NCBI RefSeq assembly: GCF_002836745.1
Contig: NZ_PJAR01000043.1
Location: 310,001 to 374,000 of the forward strand
Length of the DNA: 64,000 nucleotides
Source of the DNA: Glaciecola sp. 33A
Lineage (GTDB): Bacteria; Pseudomonadota; Gammaproteobacteria; Enterobacterales; Alteromonadaceae
Reading direction: 5' to 3'
Positions 47,708 through 56,762 of the stretch are shown here, piece by piece (the first letter of the stretch is position 1; each line of letters opens with the position of its first letter). The position numbers and the translations under genes are program-made. The notes below the pieces were generated by a model that was not told the DNA's origin, did no database searches, and was given only the letters and a program-made list of their open reading frames with translations.

Positions 47708-48633
47708 TGGACTACTTTATTGGCATCGATGCGGGAGGTACTCATTCGCGAGCTTCGTTGTATGATAATGAAGGAAATTCCATCGGTACTGGCAAAGCAG
47801 GAGGGGCGAATGTTTTTAGTGATTTCGCTGCAGCGATGCAACAAATTGACCTTGCAATCGACTTAGCTATTAATGCGTCGAATATACCTATCGACAAAAA
47901 AGCCCTTATTGTTGGCGCCGGCTGTGCTGGTGGTCAAACAAATCAAGCACAATTGAGTCTCTCAACATGGGATTCGCCCTATAAGCATGTGTTTATGACG
48001 AGTGATCTGCACGCAAGCTGCGCAGCCGCTAATAACGGTCAAGATTGTGTCATTCTGATTACTGGCACTGGCTCAGCAATTGCACATTATCAGAATGCTC
48101 AAGTGACTCAGTATGGTGGCCATGGATTTATTCATGGTGACGAGGCCAGTGGCGCTTGGTTAGGCTTAAGTGCGGTACAACTATTGTTGAAAAGTAATGA
48201 TAACCTTATACATGACGAACAATTCTGTAAGGCAATATCACACGCCATTGGTTTTAATAATGAAAAAACGTTTTTGGGTAACGAACACAATGCCAATGTC
48301 GATTATATTTTAAATCATTTTAAATCAAAACTCGCTTCAGACTATGCGCAGCTCGCGCCATGTATCATTAATCTGCAACGCGCTGGAAATAGCTCAGCCA
48401 ATAAACTTGTCAGCCAAGGAGTAGATTATTTGTGCTCAGTATTAACCTTAAATTCGCTGCACTACGGGCTGCCAATATTCATGACCGGTGGCATAGCCAA
48501 AAGTTACCAACCTTTGTTAGAAAAGAAGCTGGGGCGAGCTGTGCAGTTAATGCAACGACCAGCTCAAGATGGAGCTATGTTATTAGCTAAATCTAAGTTG
48601 TCAGAAATAGTTAAAACCACAAATACAAGGTAA
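47707..48633 (+). CDS. BadF/NagK-type amino sugar kinase
   Basis: A 308-residue ASKHA-fold kinase of the BadF/BadG/BcrA/BcrD ATPase family. The phosphate-1 motif G-I-D-A-G-G-T-H-S-R-A is at residues 5-15, G-T-G-S-A-I near 118 is phosphate-2, and G-G-H-G-F-I-H-G-D-E-A-S-G follows. This family includes GlcNAc kinases and the Clostridium MurK that phosphorylates MurNAc and GlcNAc. With murQ nearby, phosphorylation of MurNAc (or GlcNAc) is the simplest role; the actual sugar is not proven. It overlaps alr by one base. Confidence 0.85.
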   Translation: MDYFIGIDAGGTHSRASLYDNEGNSIGTGKAGGANVFSDFAAAMQQIDLAIDLAINASNIPIDKKALIVGAGCAGGQTNQAQLSLSTWDSPYKHVFMTSDLHASCAAANNGQDCVILITGTGSAIAHYQNAQVTQYGGHGFIHGDEASGAWLGLSAVQLLLKSNDNLIHDEQFCKAISHAIGFNNEKTFLGNEHNANVDYILNHFKSKLASDYAQLAPCIINLQRAGNSSANKLVSQGVDYLCSVLTLNSLHYGLPIFMTGGIAKSYQPLLEKKLGRAVQLMQRPAQDGAMLLAKSKLSEIVKTTNTR

Positions 48634-48639
48634 ACAATT

Positions 48640-49809
48640 ATGTTGAGCCATTGGAATGACTTACTTTTACTTAATAATCAGTTAACTGAAGATGAAAAGC
48701 TTATTCAACAAGCTGCTTATGAGTTCGCCCAAACTCAACTTATGCCGGGTATATTAATGGCAAATCGTCATGAAAAGTTTGACCCCTCAATTATGTTAAA
48801 AATGGGAGAGGCTGGCCTGTTAGGGTCAACCATACAAGGTTACGGCTGTGCGGGCATCAATTACGTTAGTTATGGCTTGGTTGCGCGCGAAATTGAACGC
48901 GTAGACAGCGGTTATCGCAGTGCAATGAGTGTGCAATCGTCTTTGGTTATGCATCCTATTAACCTATTTGGGAATGAGCAACAAAAGCAAACATATTTAC
49001 CCAAGCTAGCAACGGGCGAATGGATTGGTTGTTTTGGACTAACCGAACCAGATGCTGGGTCCGACCCCGCCTCTATGAAAAGCCTAGCTAAAAAGGTTGA
49101 TGGCGGATATTTACTTTCAGGCAGTAAAATGTGGATCACAAATTCACCAATAGCTGATGTCTTCGTGGTTTGGGCTAAGAAACAAGAAGATGGCAAGATT
49201 TATGGATTCATATTAGACAAAGGCATGGAAGGTTTATCCGCGCCTAAAATCGAAGGTAAACAATCATTAAAAGCGTCTATTACGGGTGAAATAGTCATGC
49301 AGAATGTGTTTGTAACTGAGCAACATATTCTGCCTAAGGTATCTGGCTTAAAGGGACCCTTCAGTTGCTTAAATATGGCAAGGTATGGCATTTCTTGGGG
49401 GGCTTTGGGCGCAGCTGAGTTTTGTTGGCATGCGGCAAGACAATATGGTCTCGATCGAAGACAATTTAATAAACCACTTGCGCAAACACAATTGTTTCAA
49501 GCCAAACTTGCGGACATGCAAACAGAAATTACACTTGGTTTGCAAGCTTCATTGCGAGTAGGGCGATTAATTGATGAAGAGCAATACGACCCAGCGATGA
49601 TTTCGATGGTTAAGCGTAATAACTGTGCAAAGTCGTTGGACATCGCTCGTAAAGCTCGTGATATGCATGGAGGTAACGGCATTAGTGATGAATTTCACGT
49701 TATTCGCCATATGATCAACTTAGAAACCGTCAACACTTACGAGGGCACTTATGACGTACATGGACTTATACTCGGGCGAGCACAAACGGGTTTACAAGCA
49801 TTTTTCTAA
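48640..49809 (+). CDS. Glutaryl-CoA dehydrogenase-like acyl-CoA dehydrogenase
   Basis: A 389-residue FAD-dependent acyl-CoA dehydrogenase. It resembles Gcd[15 protein letters not shown] near residue 128, [10 protein letters not shown] near 165, R-D-M-H-G-G-N-G-I near 340 and the catalytic Glu in [10 protein letters not shown] near 370. GcdH oxidises and decarboxylates glutaryl-CoA in lysine catabolism. It starts 6 bp after the kinase gene and is therefore co-transcribed, yet has no obvious link to amino-sugar use. The gene symbol is not assigned because substrate specificity is uncertain. Confidence 0.82.
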   Translation: MLSHWNDLLLLNNQLTEDEKLIQQAAYEFAQTQLMPGILMANRHEKFDPSIMLKMGEAGLLGSTIQGYGCAGINYVSYGLVAREIERVDSGYRSAMSVQSSLVMHPINLFGNEQQKQTYLPKLATGEWIGCFGLTEPDAGSDPASMKSLAKKVDGGYLLSGSKMWITNSPIADVFVVWAKKQEDGKIYGFILDKGMEGLSAPKIEGKQSLKASITGEIVMQNVFVTEQHILPKVSGLKGPFSCLNMARYGISWGALGAAEFCWHAARQYGLDRRQFNKPLAQTQLFQAKLADMQTEITLGLQASLRVGRLIDEEQYDPAMISMVKRNNCAKSLDIARKARDMHGGNGISDEFHVIRHMINLETVNTYEGTYDVHGLILGRAQTGLQAFF

Positions 49810-49841
49810 TGCCGCTCCGTCACATTAGTTACCAAAAATGT

Positions 49842-49873
49842 GGTCGAGTATGCTCAATAATTCATACTCGACC
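49842..49873. terminator. Bidirectional terminator-like hairpin
   Basis: GGTCGAGTATG (49842-49852) and CATACTCGACC (49863-49873) form a perfect 11-bp stem with a 10-nt loop, between the convergent GcdH-like and solute-binding genes. On the minus strand the stem is followed by ACATTTTT; on the plus strand the T-tract is weak. Confidence 0.8.
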
Positions 49874-49894
49874 GACTATTTACCTATCTTTTAA

Positions 49895-50770
49895 CTACCA
49901 TCTAACCAACATGTCAGCATAAATTCGTGCGTCAAGCAGGCTCTCTCTGGCTAGGTCTTGTTTAAGTAATTCAAGGTATTTTCCACTCGCTTTTAGTCTT
50001 TCAATACCTTTGTCAAAGTCAGTAATAATGGCCTTTGCGTCTTTATAATTGCGATTCATTGCTAATGATATATTGACTTGTATCAATGGGACTTTGGATA
50101 CATAAATAGGTGTTTCACCAACGCTCTTGAGCAATAGGTTCATTTCATCTGCCATTGCTTTGTCGATTAACAGAAAGTCGACACGGTCTTCCGCTAGTTG
50201 CTCTATATTGTCGAAAAAAGAGGGTGTCCGTGCCCAAAGAACATCCCGCTCACCGCGCAATTGATCTGTATTAGCGAAACGATTTTCAATTCCAACACGC
50301 TCTCTATAAAGTTGTTCAAGGCGAACAATATTTTCAGCTCTCTGATAACGAGACACTGCGTGTAAGTGAACCTGCATATACGGTTTGGAGTAAATGTACT
50401 TGTCTTCTCGGTCATTAAGCGAATAATGGTCGATGTAGCCTACAAACTTCCCTGATCGTAGACCACTTCCAGACCAAGCTTGGGTGGTTGCTACTATATC
50501 GGCCTGCCAATCTTCACTTAGGGCAGCGGTAACTAAGTCCATTTGACGGGCGGCTAATTCTTTATGTTCATCAATATAGGTAGCTACTTTATTACCGACA
50601 AGGTTGACGGTTTGCGCTTGGATACTGGCTGATGCTAGCAAGCCAATTGAGATTAACAGTAAGGCACTTTTTCTAATCATTTTAATTTTTTGACTCATTT
50701 GGCTGCTGCAAGTAAGTATGCTAACTACACTAGTTAACCTGTTTGTTCGCACTGACAATTCATTACTCAT
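49895..50770 (-). CDS. Extracellular solute-binding protein family 3-like
   Basis: A 291-residue periplasmic binding protein-like sequence. From about residue 31 it has a signal peptide (I-R-K-S-A-L-L-L-I-S-I-G-L) with likely cleavage near I-Q-A-Q, then a type II binding-protein fold. The first ATG has AAGGTAG upstream, while the internal ATG codons at 50698 and 50680 have none, so an N-terminal extension of 30 residues before the signal is possible. It lies alone: no ABC permease or ATPase gene is adjacent, so it could be a sensor-type binding protein. The ligand is unknown. Confidence 0.72.
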   Translation of the reverse strand: MSNELSVRTNRLTSVVSILTCSSQMSQKIKMIRKSALLLISIGLLASASIQAQTVNLVGNKVATYIDEHKELAARQMDLVTAALSEDWQADIVATTQAWSGSGLRSGKFVGYIDHYSLNDREDKYIYSKPYMQVHLHAVSRYQRAENIVRLEQLYRERVGIENRFANTDQLRGERDVLWARTPSFFDNIEQLAEDRVDFLLIDKAMADEMNLLLKSVGETPIYVSKVPLIQVNISLAMNRNYKDAKAIITDFDKGIERLKASGKYLELLKQDLARESLLDARIYADMLVRW

Positions 50771-50825
50771 TCTACTACCTTTAAAACATCATTAATGTTA
50801 GTACGGGTTTTCAGTCACTTTTGGA

Positions 50826-52271
50826 CTATTCTCCGAATGCACCAGCGGCGCCAGGAAACACCACGGGACTTTCGAAGCCGTCTTGGCTGACACTAGCAAC
50901 ACCGAAGAAGTAGTTATCTATAACGACATTCTCAAGTGTGGCAGTGGTTACGTTACCGACATACTTGCTGTATTGCCATTGCGGGGCATCAGTTAATCGC
51001 CAATATATTTTGTATCCGCGGAAGTGCCCATTGTTAGGCAGTGTTAACGCATCATCATGCGGTTTCCAGCTCAGGGTCGTCGAAGGCTGAACGGCGCCAG
51101 TAATTGTAACATCAGCCGGCGGGTTTGGCGCGTTGGCCATGCCAGCGAGGGAAACCGCGTTGAGTGCTGTTAATTTGGCTGCATATTTAAAATTAACACC
51201 ATCGATAGTATCACCGTATATAACGCCATCTTCAGTTCGCAAGTCTTGGTGTTGTCTTGCATAGTGTTCGTTAGTTTCCATAATACGGACGCCAGGATAG
51301 CCTAAATCGTTAAACGGGCGATGGTGTCCACCGCGTCTGAATCGATCTAACCGATACACCACCATGGTGTCTAGATTTTCTATATAGCGGTCGGCCATTA
51401 AATCGATATAGCGAGCTAGATTTCTACTTGGACTATCAACTTCGCCGCCGGTAAATCGGCGATAGTTTGCTTCTTCAGCGGTTTCAGTATTTCTTGTTCC
51501 CTCTGCGAATATCCGAGCTGTGGTATTATTAATAACGCCGTTTACGCCTTCAATGTTACCGATCATGTCGTTGTTTAATACCGCTTTTAAACGCCAATTA
51601 TTTGCCTTAGCGTAGTCTGCTAATATTTTTCCACCGAATAACCCTTGTTCTTCGCCGGCAAGCCCAGCATAAACAATACTACCTTCAAACTTGTACTGAC
51701 TTAGTACTCTTGCTGCTTCCAACGTGCCGGCCATACCCGACGCATTATCATTTGCTCCTGGCGAATCAGATACGCTGTCCATCACATCGCTTACCCGCGA
51801 GTCAATATCGCCACTCATGATGACATAGCGATTTGTGTCCGTAGTGCCTGTTTGAATAGCGATAACGCTGATAACTTCGGTTGCATTTGGGATCCGTTTT
51901 TCGCCAGATATAACCTTAGTTTGAAAGAACACTTCTAAACAGCCGCCACATTCAGTAGAAATTTTATCAAATTCTTCTTTAATCCAACGACGCGCAGCCC
52001 CAATACCACGAGTTTCGGATTCCGTTTCTGATAGGGTATGTCTTGTGCCAAAGCTAACTAGCGTTCGAATGTCTTGCTCGATTCTATCTGCAGATACCTC
52101 TCTAGCTATTTCATGCAAGAGTGCGCTATCAGTATAACTAAGTGAGGCTGGTGGTGTTTGTTGAGCCTGCGCAATATTATTATTATTAACCAACAATGAC
52201 GAAGAAAAAACCAGCATGCCATAGGCAACAGCATGACCTAGTTTTTTTATCAAATAATATGATTTACGCAT
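50826..52271 (-). CDS. Secreted M28-family aminopeptidase-like protein
   Basis: A 481-residue protein with a signal peptide (hydrophobic residues about 14-30, cleavage near A-Q-A-Q) and an M28 zinc peptidase domain. Conserved ligands are P-G-A-N-D-N-A-S-G, L-A-G-E-E-Q-G-L-F, N-N-D-M-I-G-N and a late Q-H. The position of the first His ligand of the common G-H-x-D-S motif reads G-D-I-D-S. A C-terminal fibronectin-type-III-like domain (about 375-470) is present. The AAGGGTG Shine-Dalgarno sequence supports the start. Confidence 0.85.
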   Translation of the reverse strand: MRKSYYLIKKLGHAVAYGMLVFSSSLLVNNNNIAQAQQTPPASLSYTDSALLHEIAREVSADRIEQDIRTLVSFGTRHTLSETESETRGIGAARRWIKEEFDKISTECGGCLEVFFQTKVISGEKRIPNATEVISVIAIQTGTTDTNRYVIMSGDIDSRVSDVMDSVSDSPGANDNASGMAGTLEAARVLSQYKFEGSIVYAGLAGEEQGLFGGKILADYAKANNWRLKAVLNNDMIGNIEGVNGVINNTTARIFAEGTRNTETAEEANYRRFTGGEVDSPSRNLARYIDLMADRYIENLDTMVVYRLDRFRRGGHHRPFNDLGYPGVRIMETNEHYARQHQDLRTEDGVIYGDTIDGVNFKYAAKLTALNAVSLAGMANAPNPPADVTITGAVQPSTTLSWKPHDDALTLPNNGHFRGYKIYWRLTDAPQWQYSKYVGNVTTATLENVVIDNYFFGVASVSQDGFESPVVFPGAAGAFGE

Positions 52272-52365
52272 TTAACACCCTTAAACATGATTTTACGTTG
52301 ATACTTTATTAATGCCTTGATAGAGCAATTATTATATGTTTGCTCAACCCACCACCCTAAAAAAA

Positions 52366-53061
52366 TTAGATAAACGCATATGCATCGCCAAATAATTCAG
52401 CTTTGCTCAAGCCTAGCGCACAAAACTCATCTCTAATGGTCGCTGACATCTCAAATCGACCCGCCGTATATACCTGTTTACCGGACAAGTCAGTGATGTC
52501 TTTGAGTACCGCCCTATGAACCCAACCAATGTGCCCATGCCAATCATCATTGGGATGTTCGACAACAGGGATAAAAGTAAAGTTAGGGTGTGTAAGACTC
52601 ATCGCCACTAACGCTTCAAATTCATATAAATCAGCAATGGTCTTTGCTCCCCAGTAAAGCTTTATGTCTCTCTCAGGCTGGTTCTCAATACAATCTAAAA
52701 GAATAGATTTTGCATAAGAATAACCCGTGCCGCCTGCGACTATTATTGCTGGCAGAGTCGAATTTCTTAAAAAAGCCTTTCCTGAAGGGGCTTCAATAAC
52801 TAATTTACCTTTATCTTTGCATTTAGTTAGCACTTCGAAGGCATATCCATTTGCAGGATCAGCACCGATGTGAAGCTCTATTTTATGAGGAGAGCTAGGT
52901 GCGCTCGCAATAGAAAAAGGACGTTTATCATTTTCACCCATAACTGCCTGTAGATATTGACCCGCTAAAAATTCTAGTGGAAACTCCGGCAGTAATGTTA
53001 CTTTGTGCACAATTGAGGTTTGCGCTTCAATTGACTCAACCGTGCAATTAATCACTTTCAT
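52366..53061 (-). CDS. fre: NAD(P)H-flavin reductase Fre
   Basis: Reduces free flavins with NAD(P)H, and is also linked to ferric iron reduction and reactivation of ribonucleotide reductase. It has 231 residues, with the ferredoxin-reductase-type R-P-F-S-I-A-S motif near residue 46, the nucleotide motif V-A-G-G-T-G-Y-S-Y near 108 and the terminal G-D-A-Y-A-F-I shared with E. coli Fre. An AAAGGA Shine-Dalgarno sequence precedes the ATG. In relatives it follows ubiD; here only a pseudogene remains upstream. Confidence 0.95.
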   Translation of the reverse strand: MKVINCTVESIEAQTSIVHKVTLLPEFPLEFLAGQYLQAVMGENDKRPFSIASAPSSPHKIELHIGADPANGYAFEVLTKCKDKGKLVIEAPSGKAFLRNSTLPAIIVAGGTGYSYAKSILLDCIENQPERDIKLYWGAKTIADLYEFEALVAMSLTHPNFTFIPVVEHPNDDWHGHIGWVHRAVLKDITDLSGKQVYTAGRFEMSATIRDEFCALGLSKAELFGDAYAFI

Positions 53062-53500
53062 GAAAATCCTTTATTAACTTGTTTTAAAATTTTTTGCTTT
53101 TTGGGCACGATGTTAAGCAGTCCACGTTCCGCCCAGATATTATCAATAGGAACGTTTTGCGCGCACATTGTATCTCGAACTGAGTTCATTCGGGTAGTTA
53201 TTGTCTAAATAACATCATTCTAAACTCATGCGTTTGCATCAACATCACAGACTATCACAAATTTAGTACCCATGAATTGTCGAATAAATAACCGCTATTA
53301 GTAACAAATAATCTTGAATTGGGTACTCTCCACTACTCATTCGCTTTGGGGGCAACGCTGTGTGCAAAGTGTAACAAAAAACTTCTCAAGCGGATAATTC
53401 ATTGCGTGTAGCTTTATGGCGGCGTTATAGCAACCTAAAAACATGACTGCTTGGCAAAAAAACGGCTATTTTATAAAAATGTTGTTACTGCATAAACATA
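53058..53500 (-). pseudogene. ubiD: Decayed ubiD remnant
   Basis: Read on the minus strand from about 53285 to 53120 in one frame, the translation is collinear with UbiD. It gives R-Q-F-M-G-T-K-F-V-I-V-C-D-V-D-A-N-A, then stop, V, stop where E. coli has R-D-W, then N-D-V-I, stop (E. coli W), T-I-T-T-R-M, R-D-T and P-I-D. After P-I-D it jumps to a C-terminal-like N-I-W-A-E-R-G-L-L-N, so an internal stretch of about 50 codons appears deleted. Weaker matches with frameshifts continue to about 53500 (V-Y-A-V-T-T). The reading frame ends in the ATGA of fre. UbiD is the prenylated-FMN 3-octaprenyl-4-hydroxybenzoate decarboxylase of ubiquinone synthesis. Confidence 0.85.
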
Positions 53501-53551
53501 CGCATTGATTAACTTACAGAATGAAATTATTTTTTACTTTTTGTTATTATT

Positions 53552-53559
53552 GCCGATAA
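53552..53559 (+). promoter_or_regulatory. Sigma-28 (FliA) -10 element of motX
   Basis: GCCGATAA is an exact match to the flagellar sigma-28 -10 consensus and lies 25 bp before the motX ATG. A good TAAA -35 at the standard 15-bp spacing is not present (TTTA is found), so the promoter may be weak or differently spaced. Confidence 0.6.
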
Positions 53560-53584
53560 ATAATATGTAGCCAAAAATATCGCA

Positions 53585-54220
53585 ATGTCTGGAGTGTTTG
53601 TGCACAAAATTTGGGTTTTTATTACTTTTCTTTTTGCTTTTACTGGCAGTAGTCAAGCTCAGCAGTTAGAAGCTGTGCAGATTTACAGTCAAGATGACTT
53701 GATAAAAATGATTAACATCAATGTGCATTTGGAACGTGTTGTCGCTGACCGCTGTCAGTTAGTTCAAGATATTGAAGCTAGAGCGGAGGTACTTAGAGTG
53801 CCCGCATATCAGTTTTTGTGGGGTGATATGCTGGCGTGGGGGGTTTGCGTTGATGCCGAGCCCGAGCGCGGTATATATTACATGCGAGAAGCAGCTGCAC
53901 AAGGTTTGGCGGCTGCCTTAGAACAGTTAGGCCGTTATTATTCATTGGGTAAGTTAGTGCAAGAAGATAAGAAACGTGCAGTTATCTATTTGCGTGAGGC
54001 ATCAGCTTTAGGGAACCTAAAAGCACAATTACAACTAGCCGACCTCTTTATTGATGGTTATGGCAGTCCATACGATTTTGAGGATCTTTATCATTGGTTA
54101 TATAACGCCATTAGCGACGATAGTCGAACCCATCAACGCATCGCAATTTACATGTCAGAACTTGAAGCCCTAATGCACCCCAAAGCGGTCAGAAATGCCC
54201 GTAAACCGATGGTCAATTAG
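53585..54220 (+). CDS. motX: Sodium-driven flagellar motor protein MotX
   Basis: A 211-residue periplasmic protein with a signal peptide (M-S-G-V-F-V-H-K start, cleavage near S-Q-A-Q) and Sel1-like TPR repeats. The sequence has the MotX pattern: V-Q-I-Y-S-Q-D-D-L-I, R-C-Q-L-V-Q-D-I-E-A-R-A-E, F-L-W-G-D-M-L-A-W-G-V-C-V and L-E-Q-L-G-R-Y-Y. MotX forms the T-ring with MotY and holds PomA/PomB stators of the Na+-driven polar motor. It has the same length as Vibrio MotX. The FliA-type -10 upstream supports a flagellar role. Other motor genes are not in the window. Confidence 0.9.
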   Translation: MSGVFVHKIWVFITFLFAFTGSSQAQQLEAVQIYSQDDLIKMININVHLERVVADRCQLVQDIEARAEVLRVPAYQFLWGDMLAWGVCVDAEPERGIYYMREAAAQGLAAALEQLGRYYSLGKLVQEDKKRAVIYLREASALGNLKAQLQLADLFIDGYGSPYDFEDLYHWLYNAISDDSRTHQRIAIYMSELEALMHPKAVRNARKPMVN

Positions 54221-54328
54221 CACTTGCCAGAGCAGCAATAGATTACCCTGATTAAAAACTAAAATGAGGCTAAATTAGTGGTCAATTTATAAGCTTTAAT
54301 AATTGTCACAGACTTGCAACACAAAGCT

Positions 54329-54337
54329 TGTTATAAT
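54329..54337 (+). promoter_or_regulatory. Extended -10 promoter of rnr
   Basis: TGTTATAAT is a perfect extended -10 (TGnTATAAT) located 30 bp before the rnr ATG. No strong -35 stands at 17 bp, which suits an extended -10 promoter. Confidence 0.65.
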
Positions 54338-54366
54338 ACTGGCGAATTTAACAACGAAAAGAATGA

Positions 54367-56760
54367 ATGTCAGAAGATCCGCATTACTCAAGAGAAAAAG
54401 AAAAATACGAAAACCCGGTAGCAAGCCGAGAATTTCTACTCGAAACACTTTCCAACGCTAACAAGTCACTCTCCTTTGTAGAAATCTGCAATATTGTCAA
54501 TGCTAAAGATGAAGATGCCAGAATTGGTATCCAGCGACGACTGCGCGCCATGGAGCGCGAAGGACAAGTTGCTTTTACTCGCGATAAAAAATATGAAGTA
54601 CAAAAAGCAGAAGCGCTGATCAGAGGTCGAGTCATTGGCCATCGCGATGGCTATGGCTTTTTAAAGCATTCCGATACTGAAAAAGATTTATTTATCCACC
54701 AAGGCCAAATGCAAACCTTATTGCATGACGACATCGTGGAAGGTATACAAAGCGGCGTTGACCGACGAGGTCGAGCAGAGTTTCGTCTTAACAGAGTACT
54801 TGAACCAAGAAAAGAAGCCATTGTAGGGCGCTTCTTTATGGAAGAGGGGGTCTCTATCGTTATTCCAGATGATAACCGTATTAGCCATGAAATAATGATC
54901 CCACCGGAAAGTCGAAATGGCGCAAGACAAGGACATGTCGTCGTAGTTGAAATTACACAACGCCCAAGGCGTCAAGTAAATGCGATTGGTAAAATACTAG
55001 AAGTACTTGGCGAACACATGGCGCCGGGGATGGAAATTGAAATGGCACTACGTAATTTCGATATTCCATACAATTGGCCAAAAGGCGTTTTAAAGCAAGT
55101 TGAAGGCCTAGCCGAAGAAGTTCCAGAGCAGTCGAAAGAAGCTCGTATCGATTTGCGTGAGCTACCCTTAATGACGATTGATGGCGAAGATGCCAGAGAT
55201 TTTGATGATGCAGTATATTGTCAGCCTAACGAAGACGGTTCATGGCAACTATGGGTTGCTATTGCTGATGTCAGTTCTTACGTTAAAACCGGAACAGCGT
55301 TGGATAGTGAAGCGCAAAATCGAGCGACTTCTGTTTACTTCCCCGAGAAAGTGATTCCAATGTTGCCAGAAGTGTTATCCAACGGACTTTGCTCACTCAA
55401 TCCGGATGTTGATAGGTTGTGTCTGGTCTGTGAAATGACAATTTCTGCCGAGGGCAAGTTGGGTGAATACCAGTTTTATGAGGCTGTTATGCGCTCTCAT
55501 GCAAGGCTGACATATAATAAAGTGTGGGGTATTCTTAAGCGTGATGAAAGCTTAATTAAGCGCTATGAAAAACACGTACCACATATAAATAACCTCAATC
55601 TTTTGTTTAAAGTGTTAAAGAAAGCGCGACAAGGTCGTGGTGCTATTGAGTTCGAAACAATTGAAAGTAAATTCGTGTTTAATGCACAACGAAAAATTTC
55701 TCATATTATTGCTGTACAACGCAATGAAGCACACATGCTAATTGAAGAATGTATGATTATGGCGAATGTGTGCGCGGCAGAGTTTTTGCAAAAGAACAAA
55801 GCAGAAGGCTTGTTCCGAATACATGATAAGCCTGACGAAGACCGTTTAGTCGCGTTTAAGACCTATCTCTCTGAAATTGGTATTCCGTTTACTGTAAATG
55901 AAGTGCCAACGCCGGCTGATTTCACCAGTGTGATGAAAAAAATTCAGCATAGGCCAGATAAAGAGCTTATTCAAACTATGTTGTTGCGCTCAATGAAACA
56001 AGCGGTTTACTCGCCAGACAACGTAGGTCACTTTGGACTAGCACTGGAAGCTTATGCGCACTTTACATCACCTATTCGCCGTTATCCTGATTTAGTAGTA
56101 CATCGAGCCATAAAGGCGATTGTTGATAAGCACAATACGCGCAAATCAAAAACCGGTGGGAAGTCATACTCAGCCGCAGAAGTCGAGCAACTTGGCGAAC
56201 AATGTTCGATGGCTGAGCGTCGCGCAGATGATGCCACCAGAGATGTTTCTGATTGGCTGAAATGTGAGTTTATGCAAGACCATGTTGGTGATGTGTTTGA
56301 GGGTATTATTGCCTCTGTGACTAACTTTGGGTTATTTGTTCGTATTACTGAATTTCAAATCGATGGACTTGTTCATATTACTTCCTTAGCAAGTGATTAC
56401 TATCGCTATGACGATCAAAAACAGTGCTTAGTTGGTGAAAGTTCCGGAGTTGTGTTTAGGTTAGGCGACGAAGTTAAGATTAAAGTCGCCGGTGTAAACT
56501 TGGATGAGCGAAAAATTGATTTAATGATTGATGGCATCACCAATACTAGAGGAAAAGTGAATCCTCCACGCAAGCGCAGTACAAAAGCGGGTAAGAAAGG
56601 CGGTGGTTCTGTTGGCAAAGCGCCAAAAGATAAATCGTCTGCAAACGATAAGCCTGCCGCAAATAATAAGCCGGCTGCAAAGCCAAAACCTGCAGGTAGA
56701 AGGAAACCAGGACCTGCGTCGAAAGCTAGAAAATCATCAAAAAATAAAAAGCAGACATAG
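54367..56760 (+). CDS. rnr: Ribonuclease R
   Basis: Processive 3'-5' exoribonuclease of the RNB/RNase II family that degrades structured RNA. Domains in order: N-terminal winged-helix region, two cold-shock/OB domains (about 75-240), the RNB catalytic domain with [10 protein letters not shown] near 272-281, the S1 domain (about 640-725, V-T-N-F-G-L-F-V-R) and a Lys/Ala/Pro-rich basic tail. The tail contains repeats of K-P-A-A-N/K. The 797 residues are near the E. coli length of 813. It is followed 2 bp later by rlmB, the normal pair. Confidence 0.97.
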   Translation: MSEDPHYSREKEKYENPVASREFLLETLSNANKSLSFVEICNIVNAKDEDARIGIQRRLRAMEREGQVAFTRDKKYEVQKAEALIRGRVIGHRDGYGFLKHSDTEKDLFIHQGQMQTLLHDDIVEGIQSGVDRRGRAEFRLNRVLEPRKEAIVGRFFMEEGVSIVIPDDNRISHEIMIPPESRNGARQGHVVVVEITQRPRRQVNAIGKILEVLGEHMAPGMEIEMALRNFDIPYNWPKGVLKQVEGLAEEVPEQSKEARIDLRELPLMTIDGEDARDFDDAVYCQPNEDGSWQLWVAIADVSSYVKTGTALDSEAQNRATSVYFPEKVIPMLPEVLSNGLCSLNPDVDRLCLVCEMTISAEGKLGEYQFYEAVMRSHARLTYNKVWGILKRDESLIKRYEKHVPHINNLNLLFKVLKKARQGRGAIEFETIESKFVFNAQRKISHIIAVQRNEAHMLIEECMIMANVCAAEFLQKNKAEGLFRIHDKPDEDRLVAFKTYLSEIGIPFTVNEVPTPADFTSVMKKIQHRPDKELIQTMLLRSMKQAVYSPDNVGHFGLALEAYAHFTSPIRRYPDLVVHRAIKAIVDKHNTRKSKTGGKSYSAAEVEQLGEQCSMAERRADDATRDVSDWLKCEFMQDHVGDVFEGIIASVTNFGLFVRITEFQIDGLVHITSLASDYYRYDDQKQCLVGESSGVVFRLGDEVKIKVAGVNLDERKIDLMIDGITNTRGKVNPPRKRSTKAGKKGGGSVGKAPKDKSSANDKPAANNKPAAKPKPAGRRKPGPASKARKSSKNKKQT

Positions 56761-56762
56761 GT

